From positions 58,428-122,427 of the forward strand of contig USLU01000010.1 of the NCBI GenBank assembly GCA_900555635.1: DNA of 64,000 nucleotides. The letters are read 5' to 3'. The notes beneath the pieces are model-generated. The model saw only the letters and a program-made list of their open reading frames with translations, ran no database searches and had not been told where the DNA came from. The stretch's first letter is position 1, and every line of letters begins with the position of its first letter. Of this stretch, positions 16,893 through 25,482 are shown one piece after another. This DNA is from an uncultured Bacteroides sp. (GTDB lineage: Bacteria; Bacteroidota; Bacteroidia; Bacteroidales; Bacteroidaceae). The translations under genes were made by a program, and so were the position numbers.

Positions 16893-17837
16893 ATGCCAGT
16901 CGTTAATTTCATATCAATACTTCGCTGTTTTGCAGCTTTGATTATCATAAATTCTCATTGTGCTGCTTTTTATGGGGCACTTCCTTCTTTAGGTACTGGA
17001 GGAGCTGTAGGAAATGCTATCTTTTTTTTCACATCTGGATATACTTTATTTTTAGGCAATAGAGAGATCGGATTTGGGCGTTGGTTTTTAAAAAGATTGA
17101 TTCGTGTCTATCCAAGTGTGTGGATCTTCTTAATATTTTCAAATGTATTTCTGGGAGAGAAATATAATTTTTATGACTTCTTCGTTACTCCTTTTTGGTT
17201 TGTTAATGCAATTATTATTTTTTATGTTTTATACTATGCAATAGTTAAGTATATACCTACTAAAATACCTGTAATTATTTTATTGTTATGTACTCCCTAT
17301 TTACTTACCTTCTTTTTTTTGAATGACTATTCGGTTTTCTTAATTGATTATGTAAACAATTCCACTTGTCTACATTGGTATTATTATTTTGCTATCATGT
17401 TATATGGAGCTTATTGTACCAATCATTTTATTGATACTAAAAGTACAACTATTGATTTTATATTAGCTATGATAATTTACTTTTCAATTAAATCTACTAT
17501 AAAATATTTTGATTGTTTATTAATATATCAATTTATTATTCCTATAGGTTTATTTCCTATTTGTAAGTATGCACTTGTCTTGTCAAGAAAACTAGAAAAG
17601 GGCTTGAAAGACAAAAAGAAAGTATGCTGGGGCATTGGCCAATTAGCTAAATTGACATTAGAGACTTATATTGTACAGTTTGTAATTATAGAGTATTATA
17701 AGAATTTAGATTTGCCTGTTAGGCTAATTTGGGTTTTTATTACGGTTATATTTGTGGCAATTATTTTAAACCGGATTGCGAAGTTATCTCGTGATCTTTT
17801 AGAAAAACTACTAAATATTCAGTTGTTGATAAAATGA
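16893..17837 (+). CDS. acyltransferase 3 family membrane protein
   Basis: Multi-pass membrane protein of 314 residues, likely adding an acyl group (for example O-acetyl) to the polysaccharide. It starts SILRCFAALIIINSHC, which places the expected His in the first membrane helix, followed by GNAIFFFTSGYTLFLG and KRLIRVYPS, the conserved arginine region of the family. It is the most AT-rich coding sequence in the window, with long T runs and A/T-ending codons, unlike 14430-16741, so recent acquisition is plausible. It ends convergently to the minus-strand gene at 17990. Confidence 0.85.
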   Translation: MPVVNFISILRCFAALIIINSHCAAFYGALPSLGTGGAVGNAIFFFTSGYTLFLGNREIGFGRWFLKRLIRVYPSVWIFLIFSNVFLGEKYNFYDFFVTPFWFVNAIIIFYVLYYAIVKYIPTKIPVIILLLCTPYLLTFFFLNDYSVFLIDYVNNSTCLHWYYYFAIMLYGAYCTNHFIDTKSTTIDFILAMIIYFSIKSTIKYFDCLLIYQFIIPIGLFPICKYALVLSRKLEKGLKDKKKVCWGIGQLAKLTLETYIVQFVIIEYYKNLDLPVRLIWVFITVIFVAIILNRIAKLSRDLLEKLLNIQLLIK

Positions 17838-17952
17838 ATACTGGAAATAGGACAATTAGCACAAGTCATGAGACTTCCATTTTCGTTTGTAACAATATAT
17901 ACAAAGTCCAGAGAAACATATTCAAGAATATAATCAAGATCTTCATACACAA

Positions 17953-17978
17953 GTGAAATATTATAGGAAATATTTCAC
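17953..17978. terminator. hairpin between convergent genes
   Basis: Perfect 10-base stem GTGAAATATT/AATATTTCAC with a 6-base loop, lying between the stop at 17837 (plus) and the stop at 17990 (minus). A bidirectional terminator is plausible, but the T runs are not adjacent. Confidence 0.45.
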
Positions 17979-17989
17979 CATCTCACTTA

Positions 17990-19153
17990 CTATTTTTTTT
18001 CTTCCAACAACTTTTCAAACAAGTCTTTCCATAACACTGCTATATTTTCTATCCTATACTTTTGAATTTTCAAAAGTGCTTTTGTTCTCATTCTTTTGCG
18101 CACTTCCTCATTTTCAATCAAGAACAAAATCTGTTGAGCTAATGCTGCAATATCACCAGTCTTTACCAATATCCCATCTTCATTATTGGTAATAATTTCC
18201 TTAGGACCACACTGGCAATTAAAAGATATAACAGGAAGTCCACAAGCCATCGCTTCTATGATAACTAATCCAAATCCTTCATAACGTGAACTTAATACAA
18301 AAATTGAACTTTCGACATACTTTGATGTAATATCAGGTACAGGCATCTCTAACTTACATGAATCCCGAAGCCCTTCATCGTCTATTTGCCGCTGCAACGT
18401 CTCGCGTAGAGGACCATCACCAAAAATTTTTAAATTCCAGTCCTTATGTTTAACAGCTATTATTTTCCAAGCAGCTATTAACATATCAAAGCCTTTTTGC
18501 ATTCCATAGTGACCTACAGCAATAACTTGCTTCGATGCACCAGATGACAAGGATTCTGGCATAAGCGCCAAAGGATTTGGTATCACCGTCACATTATCCA
18601 ATTCACCCCATTTTGCAGCATCCTCATTCGTCAATACAATAAAACGGTGGAGCTTCTTTATATACTCAACTTGCTTTTTCTTCCATCTCTTCCAAATAAA
18701 ATTAGGACAGTAACGCAACAAACTATAATTCGCACTATTCAAATAACTCTCTCTTTCAAAATGGTTTTCCGCTATTTTAATACTACCATCATTCATATCC
18801 ATAATAAACCCCAATTCACGACGTAACATTAAAATAGTAAAATCAGGTTTTATTTGATTTAAACTTTTCTTCAAACGTTTCCTATACAAATACCGCTTAT
18901 AAAAATGCGAAAATAGACGTTTATACAGAGGCATCCATTTATCATAATTAATATCTAAATTGTGAACTTGTATAGAAGGATGAAGCGGGAAGTATGGTTG
19001 TTTATCTCCTTCATCAGTTGTTATCACATGAATCTCATATCCCCAATGCTTTGCAAAATAATTAGCCTTTATCGCCAACATCCGTTGGCCTCCTCTAATT
19101 ATCGCTAAAGAGGAAATACAATATACTATTTTGACTAATTTATCTTGTTTCAT
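17990..19153 (-). CDS. glycosyltransferase family 4
   Basis: GT-B enzyme of 387 residues. The N-terminal half has SSLAIIRGGQRML and HVITTDEGD; the donor half has VGHYGMQKGFDMLIAAW, FGDGPLRETL and SRYEGFGLVIIEAMACGLPVI, followed by GPKEI and DGILV, all standard for GT4. It is the last gene of a three-gene minus-strand group (20119-20892, 19201-20082, this one), so it is transcribed away from the flippase side. Acceptor and donor sugars are unknown. Confidence 0.88.
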   Translation of the reverse strand: MKQDKLVKIVYCISSLAIIRGGQRMLAIKANYFAKHWGYEIHVITTDEGDKQPYFPLHPSIQVHNLDINYDKWMPLYKRLFSHFYKRYLYRKRLKKSLNQIKPDFTILMLRRELGFIMDMNDGSIKIAENHFERESYLNSANYSLLRYCPNFIWKRWKKKQVEYIKKLHRFIVLTNEDAAKWGELDNVTVIPNPLALMPESLSSGASKQVIAVGHYGMQKGFDMLIAAWKIIAVKHKDWNLKIFGDGPLRETLQRQIDDEGLRDSCKLEMPVPDITSKYVESSIFVLSSRYEGFGLVIIEAMACGLPVISFNCQCGPKEIITNNEDGILVKTGDIAALAQQILFLIENEEVRKRMRTKALLKIQKYRIENIAVLWKDLFEKLLEEKK

Positions 19154-19200
19154 AGTTCTAATTTATTCTATAACAGTAGTACATCAACATAAATTCTTAA

Positions 19201-20082
19201 TTATTTCTGCAAAGGATAAAATAATCCTCGAAAAGCTCCACACCATACAGCTTTTATCAAGTCTAAACGTCTCTTGCACATAAAATGCAGTGTTTTTTTA
19301 GGTAACGCTGCAACAAACTGATAAAGACATGACACTATTCTACGCCACCCCTTACAATTTCTTCGCGCATAAATTATCCGGCTACGCATCAAATAATACT
19401 CCCTCAAAAAAGTCTGTGGTTTAATGGTCATACTTTCTTTATGATACACAGCAGAAGCTGGCTCGTAAAACAATTTATATCCAGCTTCACGTAACCTAAG
19501 GCTCCAATCGAATTCTTCATAGAAAAGGAAATAAATTTCCGTCATTGTTCCAACTTTGTCTATCACATCGCGTCGTACCATCATCGCTCCTCCGTGTAAT
19601 ACCTCCGTTTCTCCAGAATGCAAAAAATAGTCTCTTCGAAAAGGGTCAAAAGCCTCTGTGGTATGTCTTAAAGAGATAGAGGTCATTTCTTTACATCCAT
19701 AATATTGTATCCAATCCGGCTTATACAAATAAAAGATACAAGGAGATACCCCAGCATACTCTTTACTTTTCAAACACTCAACCATTCGCTCTAATATAGG
19801 TGTTTTTATGACCATATCATTATTCAAAAAGAAGATATAATCTCCTTCAGCATATTGATATCCTAAATTATTTCCACCGGCAAACCCTAAATTCTTATCG
19901 CTCGCTATAAGTTTTACATCTGGATATAAGTGTCTGATATGTTTTACATCATCGCATTGCGAAGCATTATCTACAACAATAATTTCGTATAGATATGTTT
20001 CAAACTGCTTTAAAGAGGCAATTAAATCACACGTGTCTTTCCAACCATTATAGTTGACAGTTATAATTGATACCATAAACAT
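19201..20082 (-). CDS. glycosyltransferase family 2 (rhamnosyltransferase-like)
   Basis: GT-A fold, 293 residues. The N terminus SIITVNYNGWKDTCDLI and IIVVDNASQ give the nucleotide-binding start, NLGFAGGNNLGYQYAEGDY and FFLNNDM the DxD-equivalent (NND), and FYEEFDWSLRLREAGYKL the catalytic base region. This arrangement is typical of WbbL/RfbF-type rhamnosyltransferases, but other sugars are possible. Middle gene of the minus-strand trio, 47 bases before the GT4 gene. Confidence 0.87.
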   Translation of the reverse strand: MFMVSIITVNYNGWKDTCDLIASLKQFETYLYEIIVVDNASQCDDVKHIRHLYPDVKLIASDKNLGFAGGNNLGYQYAEGDYIFFLNNDMVIKTPILERMVECLKSKEYAGVSPCIFYLYKPDWIQYYGCKEMTSISLRHTTEAFDPFRRDYFLHSGETEVLHGGAMMVRRDVIDKVGTMTEIYFLFYEEFDWSLRLREAGYKLFYEPASAVYHKESMTIKPQTFLREYYLMRSRIIYARRNCKGWRRIVSCLYQFVAALPKKTLHFMCKRRLDLIKAVWCGAFRGLFYPLQK

Positions 20083-20118
20083 AGAAAAAAAGTAAACATA
20101 CTATTTCTATAATTTGAG

Positions 20119-20892
20119 CTAACGACTAGCAATAAATATTTTTTTATAAAATCTAATCCTAGTCAGTATCGTCCTCAAAAGCGTTCGTTGCCGCCATCCA
20201 CCGGCACTCAAATGAACAGCCACTGTATTTGGATTCACCTGATTATACGCTCCCCCTAATACATAATATGGATAAATTTTCATACCTTCTCTTAGATGTT
20301 GTTCTACATCCTTATTATATTTCAAACCAAAATCTTCGGCTACTATAGCCAATATATCAGGTGCTATTTCTTTAATATACCAATTCCCATCAGATTGTAT
20401 AAAATGGTGGGTACTATAAAATTTCATAACACATTCTAGATAAGGATGTCCCTTCTCAGCTCCCAAAATAGCAGCTTGCAATCCTAAACCAGGAACACGA
20501 GTACCAGGAAAACAATTTGTCCCATCACACTTTAAGCGTTCGCTTGCCAGTTCGTCTGCCTCTATCATTTCAGGATGATATTCTATTGCTGTAAAAAAGC
20601 GATCAACCAAAAGTGAATTAAATGACTTTTTCACTAAGACATCAGTATCCAAATAGATTCCACCTTCCATATAAAGCGCATAAAGCCTTACATAGTCAGT
20701 CAAAAAAGCCCATGCTTTCGCCTCATAGGCTTCTTTTGTCCATGCCAATGCATTTACATTAAAAGAATTCAACGTCCATAATTTCCACTTATAATCAGGA
20801 AGATATTTTTTCCACGTATTCATGCACATCTGCAAATTCGGTGGTATAGGTGCTTCACTAAACCAACAGTAATGAATTGTTTTAGGTATCAT
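20119..20892 (-). CDS. glycosyltransferase family 32-like (DxD sugar-binding region)
   Basis: Short GT of 257 residues. IPKTIHYCWFSEAPIPP at the start, LTDYVRLYALYMEGGIYLDTDV (DTD at 82-84) and HHFIQSD are the features of capsular GT32/OCH1-like transferases, which often add galactose or mannose. First gene of the minus-strand trio. Its promoter is at 20985-21016, shared back to back with the plus-strand gene that follows. Confidence 0.87.
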   Translation of the reverse strand: MIPKTIHYCWFSEAPIPPNLQMCMNTWKKYLPDYKWKLWTLNSFNVNALAWTKEAYEAKAWAFLTDYVRLYALYMEGGIYLDTDVLVKKSFNSLLVDRFFTAIEYHPEMIEADELASERLKCDGTNCFPGTRVPGLGLQAAILGAEKGHPYLECVMKFYSTHHFIQSDGNWYIKEIAPDILAIVAEDFGLKYNKDVEQHLREGMKIYPYYVLGGAYNQVNPNTVAVHLSAGGWRQRTLLRTILTRIRFYKKIFIASR

Positions 20893-20984
20893 ATTTCACT
20901 ATTTTAGACTTCGAATATCTATTTTCCGTAGGAACCCTTTGAAGACTTATTCTCCATTACCTACACAATCAATTTTATATTCTA

Positions 20985-21016
20985 CAAAAATACAAAAGAG
21001 TGAGCGAAAGGGCAAA
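20985..21016 (-). promoter_or_regulatory. promoter of the minus-strand glycosyltransferase trio
   Basis: Read on the minus strand: TTTG at 21016-21013, a 20-base spacer, then TATTTTTG at 20992-20985. This is a full match to the Bacteroides TTTG-N19/21-TAnnTTTG pattern. It leaves a leader of about 85 bases before the ATG at 20892. Confidence 0.7.
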
Positions 21017-21035
21017 CAACCAAAGAAAAAAATAC

Positions 21036-21043
21036 TATTTTTG
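21036..21043 (+). promoter_or_regulatory. -7 element of the divergent glycosyltransferase gene
   Basis: TATTTTTG on the plus strand, 23 bases before the ATG at 21066. It faces away from the minus-strand promoter at 20985-21016, so the two transcription units start within about 70 bases of each other. Confidence 0.55.
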
Positions 21044-21065
21044 TAATATGTCAAACAACAACGTC

Positions 21066-22049
21066 ATGAAACAGCTAAGTATTATCATTCCCGTCTATAA
21101 TGCAGAAAAATATATCCGTCAATGTTTGGAAAGTATTTACATACAAAGTTTGAATGAAAATACGTTTGAAGTACTTATAATAGACGACGGATCTAAAGAC
21201 AAAAGTATGGAAAATATATATGATCTAACAAAGAAACACCATAATCTCAAAATCATCAAACAACTTAATCAAGGAGTTTCTATTGCCCGAAACAACGGAT
21301 TAAAAGCAGCACGTGGTACTTATGTCTGGTTCATGGATGCAGACGACATGCTGGCAAATAATTGCTTGAAGAGAATATTAAATATTGCCAAGAAAAATTC
21401 TTTGGACATACTAAAATTTGATCATGCATGGCTAAAATACCCCTGTATTAATAAATCTTGTTCCATTACCTCCAAGATCCCCCCCCACATTACTGAATGC
21501 AAAAGTGGACAAGAAGGCTTTATCGAATATTTCAACCCCGCACAAGGATATGTATGGCAATATATATTTAGAAGAGAAATTCTCATCGATAACAATTTAC
21601 AATTTATTGATCATATAATTTTTTGTGAGGACTGGATTTTTTCCATATCAGCACTTCTGGCCGCAAAAAGATTTATGAGCATTCCCTTACAGGCCTACAT
21701 TTATCGTCAGCATGAAGAATCGGCCATACGCACTCTCAGTAAAAAAGCTATGCTATCACTAAACGTCGTTGCAGAACAAGCCTCCATACTTTTAAGAAAA
21801 GAATGCCTAAATGTCAATTCAAAGGAAAAAATGAAATATTGTATTTTTCATTTGCTTACCCTTAATCTCTGGCTGCTAGCACATACCCCTAAAATATATG
21901 TCCACCGTCGAGAAATTATCGGCGATCTAAAAAGTAGGATACCGCATTTTGTGCAAAAACGTACTTTCCACGAATGGAAATTTTCAATTTACTACAATTA
22001 CTGCCCCTCTTTTTATGTCTGGCTAAGATATCATATGAATAAATCGTGA
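21066..22049 (+). CDS. glycosyltransferase family 2
   Basis: GT-A enzyme of 327 residues from this start. LSIIIPVYNAEKYIRQCLES and VLIIDDGSKDKS form the donor-binding start and WFMDADDML the DxD-type site; CEDWIFSISALLAAK carries the ED catalytic motif. An in-frame ATG at 21048 and a GTG at 21000 exist, but both lie at or upstream of the predicted transcription start from TATTTTTG (21036-21043), so 21066 is chosen. Single-gene unit, convergent with the minus gene ending at 22057, seven bases away. Confidence 0.85.
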   Translation: MKQLSIIIPVYNAEKYIRQCLESIYIQSLNENTFEVLIIDDGSKDKSMENIYDLTKKHHNLKIIKQLNQGVSIARNNGLKAARGTYVWFMDADDMLANNCLKRILNIAKKNSLDILKFDHAWLKYPCINKSCSITSKIPPHITECKSGQEGFIEYFNPAQGYVWQYIFRREILIDNNLQFIDHIIFCEDWIFSISALLAAKRFMSIPLQAYIYRQHEESAIRTLSKKAMLSLNVVAEQASILLRKECLNVNSKEKMKYCIFHLLTLNLWLLAHTPKIYVHRREIIGDLKSRIPHFVQKRTFHEWKFSIYYNYCPSFYVWLRYHMNKS

Positions 22050-22056
22050 TAGCAAA

Positions 22057-23205
22057 TCATCGCTGCAAAAAATCCACCAAAACTTTGACATTGTTTTGGT
22101 AGGACAATTGCTTTGTGTCATAATCTTGATATACATCAACACACCTTCTACCATTCACAATATCAGCCAAGACATCACTCAATCCTAATACATCTTCTTG
22201 GCCAATAAACACGCCATATTTTCTTTCTTCTATCAAATCTACCGCTTCCCCAACTTGCGTGCTCACTATATAATTTCTAAAACGTTTAGCCTCATTGAAT
22301 ACTATACCGGAACTTTCCCAACGTGAAGTACATACAAACACCTTAGCTCTATTGTAATATTCCCACAAAATCTTTTTATCATATTGCGGACCTACAAATT
22401 CCACGCATTCTTTTTTCTCTGGATATCGACTGAAGAAATCAGATACCAATGTTTGAAATGATTCCTCCACGGGACCAATAAAACAAAACTTCCACCTTTC
22501 CAGATTCATATTCGCCAATGCATTGAGCAACATTTCCGTATTCTTTTGATGAGTACCCAACCGACCTACTGTAATCATCAAGTTTTCTTTCTGCGAATAG
22601 GACCGTTCTTTCATATTCAATTCTTTCAAATGAGGTTCATCAAAAGAATTAGGCATCATTACAAGTTTTTGCTTTAACATTGCCCCAAAATCCTCGTTGC
22701 CGCAAAGGTTTTGATAGCCTAGCAATGTTTCACAAGAAAGCAAATTCACTTTCTTTAAACAAATCTTATAGACCCATTTCCGCAAGGTCTTACTGATAAA
22801 ATTTCTATAAGACAGGTCCCATTCAATGCCCGTTGCTGTGTCAAGTTTTACATAAATCTGCCCTGTCTTATTAAAAAGTCTATGATACAAAATTATTATA
22901 AAAGTTTCTAAACGCCAATGAAAACACATCAACAGGTCAATATGCAAAGAATTCTGGAATAAATATTTCAGATAGACCAACGTACGCTGATAAGGATTGT
23001 AGGTCAAATTACGACGTATAAACTTCAAATCTGCTTTTTCTTCCTTACTTACCTGCTTTTCTAACTCATCTGCATATCCACAACAAATTTCCACACGATA
23101 TCCCATAGCGAGTCCCAAATAGTAAGGCAACAATATTACGTCCTTTCCGAATTCCATAAAATTAAGCCTTCGCCACATTAATGTTAAAACTTTCTTTTGT
23201 TTCAT
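22057..23205 (-). CDS. glycosyltransferase (GT4-like, GT-B fold)
   Basis: 382 residues. The C-terminal donor half has MITVGRLGTHQKNTEMLLNAL, CFIGPVEESF and VCTSRWESSGIVFNEAKRF, where the E-x7-E spacing is kept. The N-terminal half (acceptor side) is divergent. Second gene of a minus-strand pair; it begins ten bases after the stop of 23215-24243, so the two are cotranscribed. Product and acceptor unknown. Confidence 0.82.
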   Translation of the reverse strand: MKQKKVLTLMWRRLNFMEFGKDVILLPYYLGLAMGYRVEICCGYADELEKQVSKEEKADLKFIRRNLTYNPYQRTLVYLKYLFQNSLHIDLLMCFHWRLETFIIILYHRLFNKTGQIYVKLDTATGIEWDLSYRNFISKTLRKWVYKICLKKVNLLSCETLLGYQNLCGNEDFGAMLKQKLVMMPNSFDEPHLKELNMKERSYSQKENLMITVGRLGTHQKNTEMLLNALANMNLERWKFCFIGPVEESFQTLVSDFFSRYPEKKECVEFVGPQYDKKILWEYYNRAKVFVCTSRWESSGIVFNEAKRFRNYIVSTQVGEAVDLIEERKYGVFIGQEDVLGLSDVLADIVNGRRCVDVYQDYDTKQLSYQNNVKVLVDFLQR

Positions 23206-23214
23206 GTTTCAATC

Positions 23215-24243
23215 TTATTTACAAAGTTCTTCTGCAACAGTCAACGCTCTTAAAAAGAATTTCCCTTGACGTATTTGCGCACCCATCTTTTTCGCATTTC
23301 TTCGGTATCCGGCATACGTATGATCATCCATAGAATTAATAATGGTAGCAGCCTCACGCAAAGAAGATACAGCTATTCCAACTTGATACTTATCAACAAA
23401 AAAAGCCATACCACTCTCTTGCCAAACAATTAAAGGGACTCCGGCCGCCAAATATAGTCCACATTTATGCGAATTACAAAACCGCAAATAAGAGCTTAAT
23501 GGACTATCAAAATTCTCAGTCGAAAAACCATACCACACCATTCCCCAAGAACATTCAGCTACCAGCCCTATTAACTCCTCAGGAGATTCTTCACCCATGA
23601 ACTCCACATTTTTTTCCTTTCCTCTCACCTTTTTGCTGCCCCAAATTTTGAACTGCAAATCAACTTTGGATAATTCGTCTATAAAAGGGGCTAGATTAAG
23701 ATTTCCTGCATAAGCCACATTTGGAGAGGGCTCAACACTTTCAATCCATTTTTCAGTCAAACCTTTGTCACAAACTAAATAATCCCAAACTTCCACAGGA
23801 ACTAACTTATTTTTCAATCCATACTGCTCGCTTAAAATATGAACCGAAAACTTATTGGGCACTAACACCACATCAGACGAAGCAATACTTTTCATTTCAT
23901 CCACTGCATACTTTTTACTTTTATTCATCCGCATGGACTCAACATCATTAATAAAACAAATAAGTCGAAACCCTAAAACATCTTTAAGAAACTTAATGAA
24001 GCGGATACGTTGCGCATTGCTCGGTATAAAATAAACAATTGTTCCTTTGCTACCCACTTTAAAAAGAATAGTGAACAACAAAATTGGAATATCCACCAAC
24101 TTTAGAAATTTATTCATCCTGGCAGGCAAAGCCAAAACAGGTTTATAACCATTACTTTCAAGCAAAGCCATAATATCCTTCATTGCCTTAGAACCAGCAT
24201 TAAAATTCTTTGAAAGTCCAAATTTGACATAATACTTTCCCAT
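23215..24243 (-). CDS. sugar transferase of the Gtf3 / galactofuranosyltransferase-like group
   Basis: 342 residues, GT-B-like. YVKFGLSKNFNAGSKAMKDI at the start, FINDVESMR, VPNKFSVHILSEQYGL and a C-terminal block YLAAGVPLIVWQESGMAFFV followed by YRRNAKKMGAQIRQGKFFLRA resemble Gtf3-type glucosyltransferases and beta-1,6-galactofuranosyltransferases (recognised by eye, specificity uncertain). It has its own promoter at 24264-24294 and is followed by the GT4 gene at 22057-23205. Confidence 0.72.
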   Translation of the reverse strand: MGKYYVKFGLSKNFNAGSKAMKDIMALLESNGYKPVLALPARMNKFLKLVDIPILLFTILFKVGSKGTIVYFIPSNAQRIRFIKFLKDVLGFRLICFINDVESMRMNKSKKYAVDEMKSIASSDVVLVPNKFSVHILSEQYGLKNKLVPVEVWDYLVCDKGLTEKWIESVEPSPNVAYAGNLNLAPFIDELSKVDLQFKIWGSKKVRGKEKNVEFMGEESPEELIGLVAECSWGMVWYGFSTENFDSPLSSYLRFCNSHKCGLYLAAGVPLIVWQESGMAFFVDKYQVGIAVSSLREAATIINSMDDHTYAGYRRNAKKMGAQIRQGKFFLRALTVAEELCK

Positions 24244-24263
24244 AACGGTTGTTTTTTGTGATA

Positions 24264-24294
24264 CAAAGATAAATTAAAACATACATGATACAAA
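24264..24294 (-). promoter_or_regulatory. promoter of the 24243-22057 minus-strand pair
   Basis: Minus strand: TTTG at 24294-24291, a 19-base spacer, TATCTTTG at 24271-24264; a full consensus match. The leader is about 14 bases. Confidence 0.75.
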
Positions 24295-24303
24295 AAAAAG
24301 CAA

Positions 24304-24311
24304 TATCTTTG
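24304..24311 (+). promoter_or_regulatory. -7 element of the second acyltransferase gene
   Basis: TATCTTTG, 46 bases before the ATG at 24357 and back to back with the minus-strand promoter at 24264-24294. It makes an upstream in-frame ATG at 24285 an unlikely start. Confidence 0.6.
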
Positions 24312-24356
24312 TGTATCTTAAAACAATCAAAATGTATTTGTAAAATTCATGTTTTT

Positions 24357-25376
24357 ATGGTCGGAAACAAAAAGAATTTACCCCTAGAAACATTGCGTGG
24401 CATCGCTATCCTATTGGTAGTAGTTGGACATGTTATTGGATCAACTCCCAACGGAGGAATGAAAATAGACTTTCCACATCCTTTTCGCTATCTATATCTG
24501 TGGATAGATTATATTCAAATGCCCCTTTTTACAGCTATATCAGGTTGGGTATATGCACAAAAGCCATTTTCTGCATTAGGCAATTTCAGTACATTTGCAC
24601 GCAAGAAAGCATTGCGGCTACTTGTACCAATGACCATAGTTGGTACGCTCTACTTTGTGACTCAGTTTCTGATTCCTGGTACAAATAACAAAGGAGAATT
24701 TAATCAGATGTGGCGCATCTACGTTTTTCCATATACAATCTATTGGTATCTGCCATCACTATTTCTTATTTTTATAACACAATGGTGGATAGACTATTAT
24801 AAAAAAATGGAATATAGAAATCAATGGTTAGTGTGGTGCTTTATTGCAGTTATATTAAGTATTACAAATGATCGTGGTTTTATGCACAGTCTACCTAATA
24901 TATTCAGTTTTAAAGGTGCATTAGGACAACTTCCATATTTTTTCACAGGAGTAGCAGCTTATCGCTTTGGATCCCAGCTATATCGGCCATCTAATATTCA
25001 ATTATTGTGGCTAGCTGCTTTATCAGGAATAATTCTTATACAGATTGTTTGGTTCTACCCAGGCGAAGCAGCTTCCATAAGTCGGATCCTATATGGAATA
25101 ACCTTAATTCCTTCCTTATTCTTGTTATTGAAATTACAATGGTATTCTCCCTTATTTGTATGGCTAGGCAACTACGCTTATAGTATCTACCTATTCCATG
25201 GTTTTGGTACGTCCGGAGGCCGAATTATAATGAAAATGCTAGGAGTAAAAAGTATAGAAATTATCTTCCTATTCGCTACAATGCTTGCCATTATCCTTCC
25301 AATATTGATGGATAAAGTGTTACGCCAGAACTTGGTGACAAGGATGCTATTATTGGGTAAAAATACTAAAAAATAA
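24357..25376 (+). CDS. acyltransferase 3 family membrane protein
   Basis: Multi-pass protein (about ten membrane segments, 339 residues). It starts NLPLETLRGIAILLVVVGHV, with the family's Arg and His in the first helix; FTAISGWVYA and RKKALRLLVPM follow. NYAYSIYLFHGFG at the end is another family mark. Presumed O-acyl (for example acetyl) decoration of the repeat unit or terminal sugar. It is a second, only distantly similar family member in the same locus as 16893-17837. The start is set by the promoter at 24304-24311. Confidence 0.87.
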   Translation: MVGNKKNLPLETLRGIAILLVVVGHVIGSTPNGGMKIDFPHPFRYLYLWIDYIQMPLFTAISGWVYAQKPFSALGNFSTFARKKALRLLVPMTIVGTLYFVTQFLIPGTNNKGEFNQMWRIYVFPYTIYWYLPSLFLIFITQWWIDYYKKMEYRNQWLVWCFIAVILSITNDRGFMHSLPNIFSFKGALGQLPYFFTGVAAYRFGSQLYRPSNIQLLWLAALSGIILIQIVWFYPGEAASISRILYGITLIPSLFLLLKLQWYSPLFVWLGNYAYSIYLFHGFGTSGGRIIMKMLGVKSIEIIFLFATMLAIILPILMDKVLRQNLVTRMLLLGKNTKK

Positions 25377-25436
25377 AAACAAAGAGACAAATGTACAGAG
25401 TTAAGAGAACAGCTTTTAAGACAACTATAAATATAT

Positions 25437-25444
25437 TACCTTTG
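25437..25444 (+). promoter_or_regulatory. -7 element of the flippase gene
   Basis: TACCTTTG fits TAnnTTTG and lies 38 bases before the ATG at 25483, so the flippase can be expressed separately from the acyltransferase upstream. Confidence 0.55.
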
Positions 25445-25482
25445 TCCGAAACATTAAACATTATCCAGATAAACCATAAGAA

